Part shown: positions 54,250-64,000 of the stretch, one piece after another
How the letters are laid out: each line of letters opens with the position of its first letter
How positions within the stretch are numbered: the first letter of the stretch is position 1
Assembly (NCBI RefSeq): GCF_001752365.1
Contig: NZ_MEIY01000001.1
Location: forward strand, 77,254 to 141,253
Length of the DNA stretch: 64,000 bases
From: Marinobacter sp. X15-166B
GTDB lineage: Bacteria > Pseudomonadota > Gammaproteobacteria > Pseudomonadales > Oleiphilaceae
Reading direction: 5' to 3'
Position numbers and translations under genes: made by a program
Notes under the pieces: model-generated
What the model was told of the DNA's origin: nothing
Databases searched by the model: none
What the model saw: the letters and a program-made list of their open reading frames with translations, nothing else

Positions 54250-56148
54250 ATGTCGCATCGTGGTTTTTTTGAGCGCCAGGCCCATGCCCGGCGCAACACT
54301 CTCTGGTTAACGGTGCTGCTGCTGGCCGCAGTGACCGCGATCACCCTGGCGGTGTGCCTGCTGGGGTATCTGATCACCCGCAGTGAATCTTCCGGACTGA
54401 GCTTTCCCGCCTGGCTGCTGAGCAAACACGGCCTGCTGACCGCCCTCACTGTCACCGGGCTGATATTCGCGGGCTCACTGGTGCGCTGGGTGGATCTCGC
54501 CGGCGGCGGAGAGCGGGTGGCCAACATGGTGGGTGCCCGGGAAATTGACCCCGCCACCCGAGACGCCGATGAAAAGAAACTCCGCAACATCGTCGAGGAA
54601 ATGGCCATTGCCAGCGGGGTGCCGGTACCGCAACTGTATGTGATGGACCGGGAAGCCGGCATCAACGCGTTTGTCGCCGGCTACTCGCCGGGGCAGGCGG
54701 TCATGGTGGTCACACAGGGAGCCCTGACCGAGCTGACCCGGGACGAATTGCAGGGGGTGGTCGCCCACGAGTTCAGTCACATTCTGAACGGCGACATGCG
54801 TCTGAACGTGCGCCTCATCGCCCTGCTGGCCGGGGTGCTGATGATCGGCCAGGTCGGCAGCTTTCTGCTGCAGAGCGGCTCCCTGTCCCGGCGCCGTTAT
54901 CGCCGCAACAAAGAACAGGGCGCCCTGCTGGTGCTGGGGGTTGCGCTACTCGCCATTGGCTACATCGGGGTGTTTTTCGGGCGCCTGATTCAGGCGGCGG
55001 TGTCCCGCCAGCGGGAGATGCTGGCGGACGCCTCGTCGGTGCAGTTTACCCGCAACCCGGAGGGCATCGCCTCGGCGCTCTACAAGATCGGCCTCAAGGG
55101 GGGCCACCTCACGACCACCGGGCACGCCTCGGACATGAACCACATGTGTTTCGGTGAAAGCACCCCCATGCGGCTGTCACGCCTGCTGGCCTCTCACCCG
55201 CCCCTTGAAGCACGCATCAACGCCATCCAGCCCGGCATGCTGGCCCGCCTGAAAAGCCGCTTGCGCGACACCACCGCGACCCGTCGCCCGCCGGCCGGCG
55301 TTGCCGGGGCCGCCGGCTCCGGGGGCGTGGCCGATCTGCCCCCTTCCGTGGCCCGGTTTTCCGGCTCAGTGGGCACGGTCACCCCGCACAGCGAGGCGGC
55401 CGCGATCCATCTGCTCGGCCAGTTTCCCGACACCTACCGGGAGCTGTTGTACACCCGGGTGGGGGCCGTGCAGCTCTGCTACGCGCTGCTCACCTACGAA
55501 CTGGACGAGACCACCCGCACGCACCAACTGGCGCAGATAGCGCCCCACCCTCTGTTTCAGCCCCAGGCGGACCTGCTGGCCAAGCTGCTGCCCACCCTGC
55601 AGAAACTCGGCGCCCGCGCCCGCTTTCCGTCGCTGGAACTGGCGATGCCCGCGTTGCGCCGGCTGGACCCGCAGGAAAAACGCACCCTGCTTGGCCACGT
55701 TCACACCCTGGTGTCCGCCGATGGGCGCCTGAGCCTGTTTGAGTTTGCCCTGTTCAGCTTTTTGCAACGCCACCTCGCCGCCGACGCCGCCCGGGTACCG
55801 AAAATCAGTTACCGCAAGTTCGCCCAGGTACAGGCCAGCCTGGAGCGCTTGTTCAGCCTGATGGCCCGCGCTGGCACCGCCACCGGCGGCGACCCCCACC
55901 GCCTGTTTGCGGAGGCCATGGCCGGCTTCACCAACCCCGGAGAGACCGCCCACTTTCAGGACAAGGTGACCGTTCAGAGTTTGCGCCAGGCGCTGCAACA
56001 GCTGAACCAGCTGTCTCCCCTGCTCAAACCCGCCATCATCGACGCCTGTGGCCACTGCGTCATGCACGACGGTCAGGTCAGCGTCACCGAATACGAACTC
56101 GTCCGCCTGGTCGCCGACCAGCTGGACTGCCCCATGCCGCCCTTGTAG
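54250..56148 (+). CDS. HtpX-like M48 metallopeptidase with C-terminal extension
   Basis: A 632-residue protein. Two N-terminal membrane helices (about 17-40 and 50-77), the M48 zinc motif HEFSH in LQGVVAHEFSHILNGD, third ligand region in RQREMLADASSVQFTR, and two more membrane helices after the HEFSH. HtpX itself is about 290 residues; here more than 250 residues follow, with a TerB-like helical part (LLGHVHTLVSADGRLSLFEFALFSFLQRHL) and similar (IIDACGHCVMHDGQVSVTEYELVRLVAD). It probably degrades misfolded membrane proteins. Paired with lemA. Confidence 0.85.
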   Translation: MSHRGFFERQAHARRNTLWLTVLLLAAVTAITLAVCLLGYLITRSESSGLSFPAWLLSKHGLLTALTVTGLIFAGSLVRWVDLAGGGERVANMVGAREIDPATRDADEKKLRNIVEEMAIASGVPVPQLYVMDREAGINAFVAGYSPGQAVMVVTQGALTELTRDELQGVVAHEFSHILNGDMRLNVRLIALLAGVLMIGQVGSFLLQSGSLSRRRYRRNKEQGALLVLGVALLAIGYIGVFFGRLIQAAVSRQREMLADASSVQFTRNPEGIASALYKIGLKGGHLTTTGHASDMNHMCFGESTPMRLSRLLASHPPLEARINAIQPGMLARLKSRLRDTTATRRPPAGVAGAAGSGGVADLPPSVARFSGSVGTVTPHSEAAAIHLLGQFPDTYRELLYTRVGAVQLCYALLTYELDETTRTHQLAQIAPHPLFQPQADLLAKLLPTLQKLGARARFPSLELAMPALRRLDPQEKRTLLGHVHTLVSADGRLSLFEFALFSFLQRHLAADAARVPKISYRKFAQVQASLERLFSLMARAGTATGGDPHRLFAEAMAGFTNPGETAHFQDKVTVQSLRQALQQLNQLSPLLKPAIIDACGHCVMHDGQVSVTEYELVRLVADQLDCPMPPL

Positions 56149-56687
56149 CGGTTTGGCGTTCCCCCTCTCCCCAACCCCTCTCCCGCCAGGGGCGAGGGGC
56201 TAACGCCCGATACCAGGTACAAAGTACCGCTGCCGGCCCTCTCCCCTCGTACGCGAGGGGGTAATGGCAGCGGCGGACGCTACCGGGATCAAACCCCAGC
56301 TCTCCCCTCGCATGCGAGGGAGTCATGCGCAGCAGGCCATGGGGAAAGCCATTACCTCGGCTCCCCCCTCCCATGCGAAGACGTCATGCCCTGCGTCCGA
56401 GGTGAGCCGGGACAGTCTTAGATCTCTCCCATACGAAAATAACCGTTAATGCATTGCTCCAGAGATCAACTGTGCCCCCTCGCGGGTGAGAGAATAATGC
56501 ACTGAGTCAGGGATGAATGGGGGCATGCTTAGGTATTCAGGCGACAAACCTGTTAATGGAGGCAGGCTTGAGTCTGCCCCCATACACTGATGGACGTTAA
56601 TGCAGTGCTGCGGAGATCAGGCTGTGTACCCCCTCTCCCCTCGCGGGAGAGGGCTGGGGAGAGGGGGATGGTGCCCCTCCTACCCAA
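56149..56687. repeat. Intergenic array of degenerating hairpin repeats
   Basis: No gene is seen. Hairpins with stems CCCCTCG/CGAGGGG (loop TACG at 56250), CCCTCG/CGAGGG (loop CATG at 56311), and progressively decayed ones near 56372 and 56431 recur every 59-61 bases. A 48-base segment (TTAATGCAnTGCT...GAGATCA) recurs at about 56448 and 56598. A CCCTCTCCC/GGGAGAGGG hairpin (56631-56653) has a sister at 63969-63991. These look like an extragenic palindromic repeat family. Confidence 0.65.
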
Positions 56688-58643
56688 CTACTTAATGGCC
56701 CCACTGGTCTCTGGGCGGAACAGGGTGTCGACGTCGGGGGTTTGGGTGTCGGTGGGCAGCCCCAGTTTGTCGCGGATGCCCAGGTTCACGTCCCACAGGC
56801 CGTCCAGCTTGCTGTTGGTGATGGCCACCGCATCGCCTTTATCCAGCATGATGGTCGGGCGCAGGAACACCAGCAGGTTGCGTTTCACCCGCCGCGTGCT
56901 TTCCGATGAGAACAACCGCCCCAGGTAGGGGATGTCCCCCAGCAGCGGTACCTTGCTCTTGTTGACCAGATAATCATCCCGGATCAGCCCGCCGAGCACG
57001 ATGGTCTCGCCGTCGTCCGCCAGTACGGTGGTTTTGATCTCCCGCTTGTTGGTGACAATGTCCGAGGCGTCTTCAATGCTGTCGGCCACACTCTCGGTGG
57101 TTTGCTCGACCACCATGCGCACCAGCCGGTCCGCACTGATGGTGGGGGTGACCTTGAGGGTGAGACCGATGTCGCGGCGCTCGATGGTGGTGAACGGATT
57201 GCTCAGTCCAGCGCTGGTGTTGGTGGTTTCGCCGGTGCGGAAGGGCACATTCTGGCCGACGATGATCTCCGATTCCTGGTTGTCGAGGGTGATAATACTT
57301 GGCGTGGACAACAGGTTGGCGGCCGCCGAAGACGACAACGACTGCAGCAGCACCCCCCAGCTGGTGCCGTCCCGGTGGCGCTCTCCGGCGCCCACCGTCA
57401 GGCCACCGGTTGCCGGAGCGACCGTACCCCCACCGGTGATGGCCCCCAGAATCTCGGTCACACTGCGACCCACGTTGTTGAAGTTGGTACCCGCCACGGG
57501 CGTGGAGCCGCTGCCCTCATTTCCCAGCAGGAACTGCACCCCCAAATCCTTACCCAACTCGTCACTGATTTCCACGATGGCCGCTTCAATCAGCACCTGC
57601 GCCCGGCGCACATCGAGCTGGGCAACAATCAATTCGGCTTCCTGCATCATCGACGGCTCGCCGCGCACCACCAGGGCGTTCAAGCCTTCATCGGCAAACA
57701 CCGAAAACCCGCTGCCGGTGCCGCCCCGGCCCTGGCTCCCGCTGGACGCACCCGGCGCTTCTTTGGCCAGCTCGCCCATCACCCCTTTGAGGATTTCCGC
57801 CAGGGTTTTGGCGTCGGCGTTGTTCAGCCGGATCACCTGGGTGCTGCCACCGGTGGCCGAGGGCTGGTCCAGTTTGCGGATCAGACTGCGCATCTTGTCG
57901 CGAAAGGGTTGATCCCCCCGCAGGATCAACCGGTTACTGCGCTCGTCGGCGGTCACGCTGTATTTTCTGCTGGCATCGGCCCCGCCGCCCGACCCCAGTT
58001 CGGCGGGTGCCAGCTCTTGCAACAGCACCACCATATCGCCCACCCAGGCTTCCTGCAGCTGCAGCACCTCCACTTCGTATTTGGCGGGTCGGTCCAGATC
58101 GCGCACAATCTGCTCCATGCGCTGAATGTTGGCCAAATGGTCACTGATGATGAGCGCATTGGCCCCGGCCACACCCGCCAGATGGCCGTACTTGGCGACC
58201 AGGGGCCGCAAGATAGGCACCAGCTCCAGCGCATTGGCGTTATCGACCTGAATCACCCGGGTAATCAGCTGCTCCGACGGAATGGTGGTAAAGCGCCCCA
58301 GGGATTCGGCCGCCTGTTTGGCGTCCACCTGCTGCACCACCTTGATCACCTCTTCCCCGGGAATGGCGGTAAAGCCATGCACCTGCAGCACGGCGAGGAA
58401 CAGATCGTAGATCTCGTCTTTGGTCATGGGCGCACTGGACAGCACCGTGACCTTGCCCTTGACCCGGGGGTCGACCACGAAACTGTAGCCGGTGATATCG
58501 GCCACCTGAGTGACGAACGCGCGGATGTCCGCATCCTTCAGATTCAGTCGCCAGGTGCCTTCCTGCGCGTAGACCAGCGACATCAGTGGCAACAGAATAA
58601 CCAACAACAAAACCCGGGTAATAGATGTCCTATGTTTGCTCAT
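56688..58643 (-). CDS. gspD: Type II secretion system secretin
   Basis: A 651-residue outer-membrane secretin from the ATG at 58643 (MSKHRTSITRVLLL...LVYA signal peptide); the frame is open to a GTG at 58676 that overlaps gspC. The N0-N3 periplasmic domains are visible (LNLKDADIRAFVTQVADITGYSFVVDP; VIQVDNANALELVPILRPL; VIRLNNADAKTLAEILKG), then the secretin homology region (VTPTISADRLVRMVVEQTTESV; VLADDGETIVLGGLI; IPYLGRLFSSES). GspD forms the exit channel for folded exoproteins. The remaining gsp genes are not downstream, where the hairpin array lies. Confidence 0.93.
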   Translation of the reverse strand: MSKHRTSITRVLLLVILLPLMSLVYAQEGTWRLNLKDADIRAFVTQVADITGYSFVVDPRVKGKVTVLSSAPMTKDEIYDLFLAVLQVHGFTAIPGEEVIKVVQQVDAKQAAESLGRFTTIPSEQLITRVIQVDNANALELVPILRPLVAKYGHLAGVAGANALIISDHLANIQRMEQIVRDLDRPAKYEVEVLQLQEAWVGDMVVLLQELAPAELGSGGGADASRKYSVTADERSNRLILRGDQPFRDKMRSLIRKLDQPSATGGSTQVIRLNNADAKTLAEILKGVMGELAKEAPGASSGSQGRGGTGSGFSVFADEGLNALVVRGEPSMMQEAELIVAQLDVRRAQVLIEAAIVEISDELGKDLGVQFLLGNEGSGSTPVAGTNFNNVGRSVTEILGAITGGGTVAPATGGLTVGAGERHRDGTSWGVLLQSLSSSAAANLLSTPSIITLDNQESEIIVGQNVPFRTGETTNTSAGLSNPFTTIERRDIGLTLKVTPTISADRLVRMVVEQTTESVADSIEDASDIVTNKREIKTTVLADDGETIVLGGLIRDDYLVNKSKVPLLGDIPYLGRLFSSESTRRVKRNLLVFLRPTIMLDKGDAVAITNSKLDGLWDVNLGIRDKLGLPTDTQTPDVDTLFRPETSGAIK

Positions 58644-58666
58644 GCAGCGATTGCATCCTGTCTGTG

Positions 58667-59491
58667 TTAACGCCACTGTTGCGGCAATGCGTAATTGACG
58701 GTGAACCGGGCGCCATCGCGCACGATCTCGATTTCCAGTTGGGGCTGGGCGCGCCAGGATTCCAGCAAGGCACGGTCCTGCTCGAGATCCCCCAAGGGCT
58801 GACCGTTGATGGCGGTAATCACGTCCCCCGCTTGCAGGTTGACCGCCCGCAGCAACGCGTTCGAACCATCGTACACATAGCCCGACACCGCCTCACCCTC
58901 CGCCGGCCTCAGCCCGAACGCAGCCAGTGCCTGTACGCCCTGCTGGTCCAGTTGTTGCCGGGCGCTTTCAATAAAGGCATCCGGCGACGGGGGCGCTGGC
59001 ATGGTGGCCGGCTCCACCGTGCCGGCAAAATTCTTGCCGGCGTCTTCAAAGGTCAGGGTTTCAAACACCCCGTTGCGCTGCAACAGAATCCGGTGCGGCT
59101 CCACCTCCATCAGCTCGGCGTTCCCCGGCAGCCGTTGCCCCACCCGATAATGTTCGGTCACGCCATCGCTGCCAGCAACTATAGCACCAGACTCCGCCGC
59201 GTGTTCGGCCACCAGCACACCTTCGAGACGCAGTTTCAGCCGTGTTTCCGGCGCATTCCGGCGCACCGTGTCGGCAATGGGCTGCACGCCCTCTGCCTGG
59301 CCAAACAGGGAGTAGGCGGCCAACGGCTGGCGCAGCAGACCAGCGTCCCCGCGGGAGCCACTGGCCACTTCCGGGCCTGACGGTGCCATTGGCTGTTGCG
59401 GCCACACCAAGTACCAGGTGATTCTGGCCGCCGTCACCGCCAGATACACCACCATCAGCACCAGCAACACATTCGCGGTCACCCGGGCCAT
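58667..59491 (-). CDS. gspC: Type II secretion system protein GspC
   Basis: A 274-residue bitopic inner-membrane protein: cytoplasmic start, one membrane helix (VLLVLMVVYLAVTAARITWYL), the homology region that contacts GspD (YSLFGQAEGVQ...RLKLEGVLVAEH) and a PDZ domain (ALRAVNLQAGDVITAINGQPL). Its start overlaps the gspN stop (TGATG), so expression is coupled. It determines substrate choice in the secreton with GspD. Confidence 0.92.
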   Translation of the reverse strand: MARVTANVLLVLMVVYLAVTAARITWYLVWPQQPMAPSGPEVASGSRGDAGLLRQPLAAYSLFGQAEGVQPIADTVRRNAPETRLKLRLEGVLVAEHAAESGAIVAGSDGVTEHYRVGQRLPGNAELMEVEPHRILLQRNGVFETLTFEDAGKNFAGTVEPATMPAPPSPDAFIESARQQLDQQGVQALAAFGLRPAEGEAVSGYVYDGSNALLRAVNLQAGDVITAINGQPLGDLEQDRALLESWRAQPQLEIEIVRDGARFTVNYALPQQWR

Positions 59492-60279
59492 CACCAGAGC
59501 CCTCCCGGCAATAACGGCTGACGCACCCGGAACACCACATCGTCGGGATTGGCTGCCCCTGACCAGGGTTGGCCGGCCAGATCAATCAAGCGTTTGTACA
59601 CCTGCAGATCGAGCGTGCCATTGGCCAGAATCGTGGCATCGGCGGCGGGGGCCTGCCGGCCCTGCTGCAACACCTGCAAGGCCAGCCCCCGGGCGTTTTG
59701 TTGCAGGGTCATCGCCATGGGCGGAAACTCCGCCGTCTGGCGCCGGTCGCCCATTGGCCAGCTGACCGCACCACCCGGCCAGCGGGCCGAACCCTGCGCC
59801 TGCTGCAGGCGATGGTCGGCCCACTGCAGGTGCAGCCGGTCGATGGTCACGTCCCCGGCCAACAGAGCACCGCCACTTTGACGAATCAGCGGTTCAAAGT
59901 CGGCCACATGGATCTGCCCCCGGGCCTGCAACGCCACACTCAACGGCCAGCCCACCCGCACCTGCCCGGTCAGGATGGATTGCGCCGAGCGGGCCCTGAT
60001 GTCCACCGGCACCTGCACCGCCGACGGCCACCCCATCTGCCAGGTTAACTGCACCGGGTGGCCGGCAAAACGCACCCCCGCGGCGCCCGCCCACAGGGTG
60101 CCGGTCACCTGCTGTACTTCGAGTTGCGGCGGCAACATCAACTGGAACCGGGCCTGGGTCCACAGCCAGCCGGCCGGCAACCACATCAGCAACGCGACTG
60201 CGTAAACCAGCAGCGCGAGCAGCAGCACAAGCACCAGCTTGCCGGGTCGCAGGAAGGCAGAGTGACGAGTGTTGCGCAT
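59491..60279 (-). CDS. gspN: Type II secretion system protein GspN
   Basis: A 262-residue protein with one N-terminal membrane helix (GKLVLVLLLALLVYAVALLMW) and a long periplasmic part with beta-rich repeats (LEVQQVTGTLWAGAAGVRF; IHVADFEPLIRQSGGALLAGDVTIDRLHLQW). GspN is a variable, often dispensable component of the secreton. The start is the ATG at 60279. First gene of the unit gspN-gspC-gspD. Confidence 0.9.
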   Translation of the reverse strand: MRNTRHSAFLRPGKLVLVLLLALLVYAVALLMWLPAGWLWTQARFQLMLPPQLEVQQVTGTLWAGAAGVRFAGHPVQLTWQMGWPSAVQVPVDIRARSAQSILTGQVRVGWPLSVALQARGQIHVADFEPLIRQSGGALLAGDVTIDRLHLQWADHRLQQAQGSARWPGGAVSWPMGDRRQTAEFPPMAMTLQQNARGLALQVLQQGRQAPAADATILANGTLDLQVYKRLIDLAGQPWSGAANPDDVVFRVRQPLLPGGLW

Positions 60280-60354
60280 ACAGGGGTACAACGAATGATT
60301 GGGTAGGCTTCGAGTCTAGCAAAGCAGCACGCCAAGTACATGGCCAAACACAAA

Positions 60355-60388
60355 AAAGCCCCGGATTCAGATTGAATCCGGGGCTTTG
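60355..60388. terminator. Rho-independent terminator
   Basis: AAAGCCCCGGATTCA-gat-TGAATCCGGGGCTTT: a strong 15-base stem with an A run on the gsp side. It sits after groEL (minus strand) and can act as its terminator. Confidence 0.85.
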
Positions 60389-60443
60389 CCAGCAGGGTGC
60401 CACACCTGTCACAGAACTGTGGGTGTGGCGGGGCTCAGCTGAT

Positions 60444-62099
<1,656 letters not shown>

Positions 62100-62142
62100 T
62101 TAATCCTGTCAGTTAAGCTTAATGATTCGATATAGGGGGCTC

Positions 62143-62433
62143 TTAGGACTCGAGCACACCGTAAATGTCGCTCTCGCTCATGATCAGAAGGTCTTCTCCG
62201 TCGATCTTGACGGTGTTGCCGGCGTACTGGCCGAAAACAACGATGTCACCGACATTGACTGCCAACGCACGGGTTTCGCCATTCTCGAGAATACGGCCGT
62301 TGCCCACTGCGAGTACTTCGCCCTGAGACGGCTTCTCTTTTGCGTTACCCGGCAGCACGATGCCACCGGCTGTTTTCTCTTCTTCTTCTTTACGGCGTAC
62401 GACAACACGATCGTGTAACGGACGAATCTTCAT
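62143..62433 (-). CDS. groS: Co-chaperonin GroES
   Basis: A 96-residue lid of the chaperonin: [28 protein letters not shown] (with the mobile loop after it) and [25 protein letters not shown]. First gene of groESL, behind a sigma-32-type promoter. Confidence 0.98.
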   Translation of the reverse strand: MKIRPLHDRVVVRRKEEEEKTAGGIVLPGNAKEKPSQGEVLAVGNGRILENGETRALAVNVGDIVVFGQYAGNTVKIDGEDLLIMSESDIYGVLES

Positions 62434-62550
62434 TGCTCGATTTCTCCACTGTCAGACTATAGTTGGCAATGACACTTGCGTTAACGCTGAAGCCGATAAC
62501 ACCCTGAGTAATCAGGCCGTTATCAGGCCCACAGCAATCTTGTGATCTTT

Positions 62551-62577
62551 ATCTGGGGTCGCCCGAAAATATTTCAA
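62551..62577 (-). promoter_or_regulatory. Sigma-32 (heat-shock) promoter of groESL
   Basis: TTGAAA (62577-62572), a 13-base spacer and CCCCAGAT (62558-62551) on the minus strand, close to the RpoH consensus (TTGAAA and CCCCATnT). It lies about 120 bases before the groES start and downstream of the fxsA stop. Confidence 0.75.
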
Positions 62578-62608
62578 TACCCCTTCCGTAATTTTTTTCA
62601 AAAACTAT

Positions 62609-63115
62609 CTAACTTTCTGTTTTATCGTCATTTTTACCCAAAGTGCGGGAATCTCTTCGGGTCTCATCGCGGTATTCCCCTTCAAAAACATCACCCTCCG
62701 GACCGAAGGGGTCGCGGGTGTGCGCGGAGCCGCGAAACTGAAACCCGGACACGCTGCCCGACACCACCATTTTCTTGAGCACCCGGGCGGCCAGCCATTG
62801 CCGGCTGCCGGGCAGCAGGCACAGCAGACCCAGCGCGTCGGTCACAAACCCCGGGGTCAGCAACAACACCCCACCGACCGCAATCAGTATCCCCTCGGCC
62901 ACCTCTTTGCCGGGCAGCTCGCCGCTGTTAAGACGCTGATTGGCCTTGAGCAGGGTCGCCAGTCCCTGTTGCCGCAACAGGGCCGCACCCACGATCGCGG
63001 TCAGAAACACCAGGGCCACTGTACTCAGCACCCCAATCATCGTGCCCACCTTGATCAACACCGCCATTTCGACGATGGGCACGATGATGAAAACCAACAC
63101 TACAATCGGCAACAA
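62609..63115 (-). CDS. fxsA: FxsA-family membrane protein
   Basis: A 168-residue inner-membrane protein with a TTG start (two adjacent TTGs at 63115 and 63112; AGGAG suits the second best). Helices: IVVLVFIIVPIVEMAVLIKVG, TVALVFLTAIVGAALL, and GILIAVGGVLLLTPGFVTDALG. The family member in E. coli reduces F-plasmid exclusion of phage T7. Cytoplasmic tail acidic. Upstream of groESL, the usual position in this group. Confidence 0.9.
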   Translation of the reverse strand: MLPIVVLVFIIVPIVEMAVLIKVGTMIGVLSTVALVFLTAIVGAALLRQQGLATLLKANQRLNSGELPGKEVAEGILIAVGGVLLLTPGFVTDALGLLCLLPGSRQWLAARVLKKMVVSGSVSGFQFRGSAHTRDPFGPEGDVFEGEYRDETRRDSRTLGKNDDKTES

Positions 63116-63196
63116 AAAACTCCTTTATTCTCGCTGGGGGCGCTTTATACTGCGGCGCAGCATTAGTCACCTTCATACTAGATCTAAGGGCGAAAT

Positions 63197-63958
63197 ATGA
63201 AACTTCAAGATTCCGTTATTGCAATTACCGGTGGTGGCCAGGGACTCGGGCGTGCCATGGCGGAATTTCTGGCAGCCAAAGGGGCCCGCCTGGCCTTAAT
63301 CGATTTGATGCCGGAAAAACTGGACGAAGCCGTACAGGCCTGTAAGGACGCCGGTGGCGACGCCCGGGCCTACATCTGCAACGTCGCGGATGAAGACAGT
63401 GTAGTCCAAACCTTTGCCGCTATCGGCAACGATTTTGGCCGCCTCGACGGTCTGATCAACAACGCCGGTATTTTACGCGACGGCCTGATGATCAAAGTGA
63501 AAGACGGCGAGATCGTCAAACGCATGAGCCTGGCGGAGTGGCAGGCGGTGATCGACGTCAATCTCACCGGTGTGTTCCTGTGCGGCCGGGAAGCCGCCAC
63601 TCAGATGATCGAGCGGGACTGCAAGGGCGTGATCATCAACATCGCCTCCATCAGCCGCGCCGGCAACATGGGGCAGAGCAACTACTCGGCGGCCAAATCG
63701 GCGGTCTCTGCGCTGGTGCCGGTGTGGGCCAAGGAACTGGCCCGTTACGGCATTCGCGCCATGGGCATTGCCCCCGGCTTCATCGCCACCGACATGACTG
63801 CGTCAATGAAACCCGAAGCGCTGGAAAAAATGGCCGCGGGCATTCCCCTCAAACGCCTGGGCAAGCCCGAGGAAATCGCCGCCACCGCCGCGTTTATCCT
63901 CGAGAACGACTACCTCTCGGGGCGCATCATCGAAGTCGACGGTGCCATGCGCTTGTAA
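63197..63958 (+). CDS. Short-chain dehydrogenase/reductase (FabG-like)
   Basis: A 253-residue classical SDR: TGGGQGLGR as cofactor loop, LINNAGILRDGLM, serine in IASISRAGNMGQ, YSAAKSAVSAL. It resembles FabG reductases and acetoacetyl-CoA reductases, with a nine-residue insertion (KVKDGEIVKRM) that distinguishes it. Divergent from fxsA; the window ends 42 bases after its stop. Confidence 0.87.
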   Translation: MKLQDSVIAITGGGQGLGRAMAEFLAAKGARLALIDLMPEKLDEAVQACKDAGGDARAYICNVADEDSVVQTFAAIGNDFGRLDGLINNAGILRDGLMIKVKDGEIVKRMSLAEWQAVIDVNLTGVFLCGREAATQMIERDCKGVIINIASISRAGNMGQSNYSAAKSAVSALVPVWAKELARYGIRAMGIAPGFIATDMTASMKPEALEKMAAGIPLKRLGKPEEIAATAAFILENDYLSGRIIEVDGAMRL

Positions 63959-63968
63959 AAGGCTTACC

Positions 63969-63991
63969 CCCTCTCCCCTCGTGGGAGAGGG
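63969..63991. repeat. CCCTCTCCC hairpin repeat
   Basis: CCCTCTCCC-CTCGT-GGGAGAGGG; near-identical to 56631-56653 and followed by the same GGCYGGGGAGA tail. Confidence 0.7.
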
Positions 63992-64000
63992 CCGGGGAGA

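Overview
The window is GC-rich, gene-dense chromosomal DNA from a gammaproteobacterium, most likely a marine, aerobic heterotroph. The evidence is a gammaproteobacterial gene set (FxsA, GroES-GroEL behind a sigma-32-type promoter, Fe-superoxide dismutase, PurE-PurK, GspN-C-D, tRNA-fMet/Val/Asp with encoded CCA), a phasin, a PEP-CTERM protein, many acyl-CoA synthetases and a DMSP-lyase-type gene. No rRNA genes, prophage, transposase or CRISPR array was seen. The species cannot be named from the sequence alone.

Layout. 1-5.5 kb: the 3' end of topB, then a response regulator / FecR-LysM protein / PAS histidine kinase operon and a lipoprotein. 5.6-15.5 kb: a LiuR-like MerR regulator with a CMD-family protein and acyl-CoA synthetase, a complete LivGF-K-HM type ABC importer, and a thioesterase with a second acyl-CoA synthetase. 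A third synthetase with a MaoC hydratase lies at 36.1-38.2 kb. Near-identical palindromes of the form TTkACGTTnACGTCAA precede the MerR gene, the liv operon and the third synthetase, so these probably form one acid-uptake and CoA-activation regulon.

15.6-26.4 kb is mixed: a HisD paralogue with an SDR, a ROK kinase, a decayed ADP-ribosylglycohydrolase, a hydrolase, an AT-richer nuclease-like gene, an outer-membrane barrel, a phosphoesterase, a PEP-CTERM protein behind a sigma-54-type promoter, a 5'-nucleotidase, a phasin and a patatin. 26.5-33.6 kb is a methylated-osmolyte region: FAD oxidoreductase, rubredoxin, aldehyde dehydrogenase, Rieske oxygenase, a BCCT transporter stub, a LysR regulator and a dddP-like DMSP lyase gene broken by one extra base in a C7 run.

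33.8-35.9 kb holds an FMN reductase and DoxX operon divergent from a LysR gene. 38.6-43.5 kb looks like a Fap-type functional-amyloid export locus: FapF-like outer-membrane channel, FapD-like C39 protease, two small secreted proteins and a 553-residue Gly/Asn-rich repeat protein unlike known FapC. This is the best candidate for an undescribed variant system. 44-47.8 kb has a degenerating tandem initiator-tRNA array, a thiolase divergent from a two-domain FabG, and a Val-Asp-Val tRNA cluster.

48-64 kb is mostly housekeeping: a coiled-coil membrane protein, purEK, sodB, a GGDEF-EAL protein, lemA with an M48 protease, a hairpin-repeat array, gspNCD, groESL, fxsA and an SDR. Start sites were moved from the longest open frame to the codon with the best ribosome binding site, signal peptide or family fit where stated.
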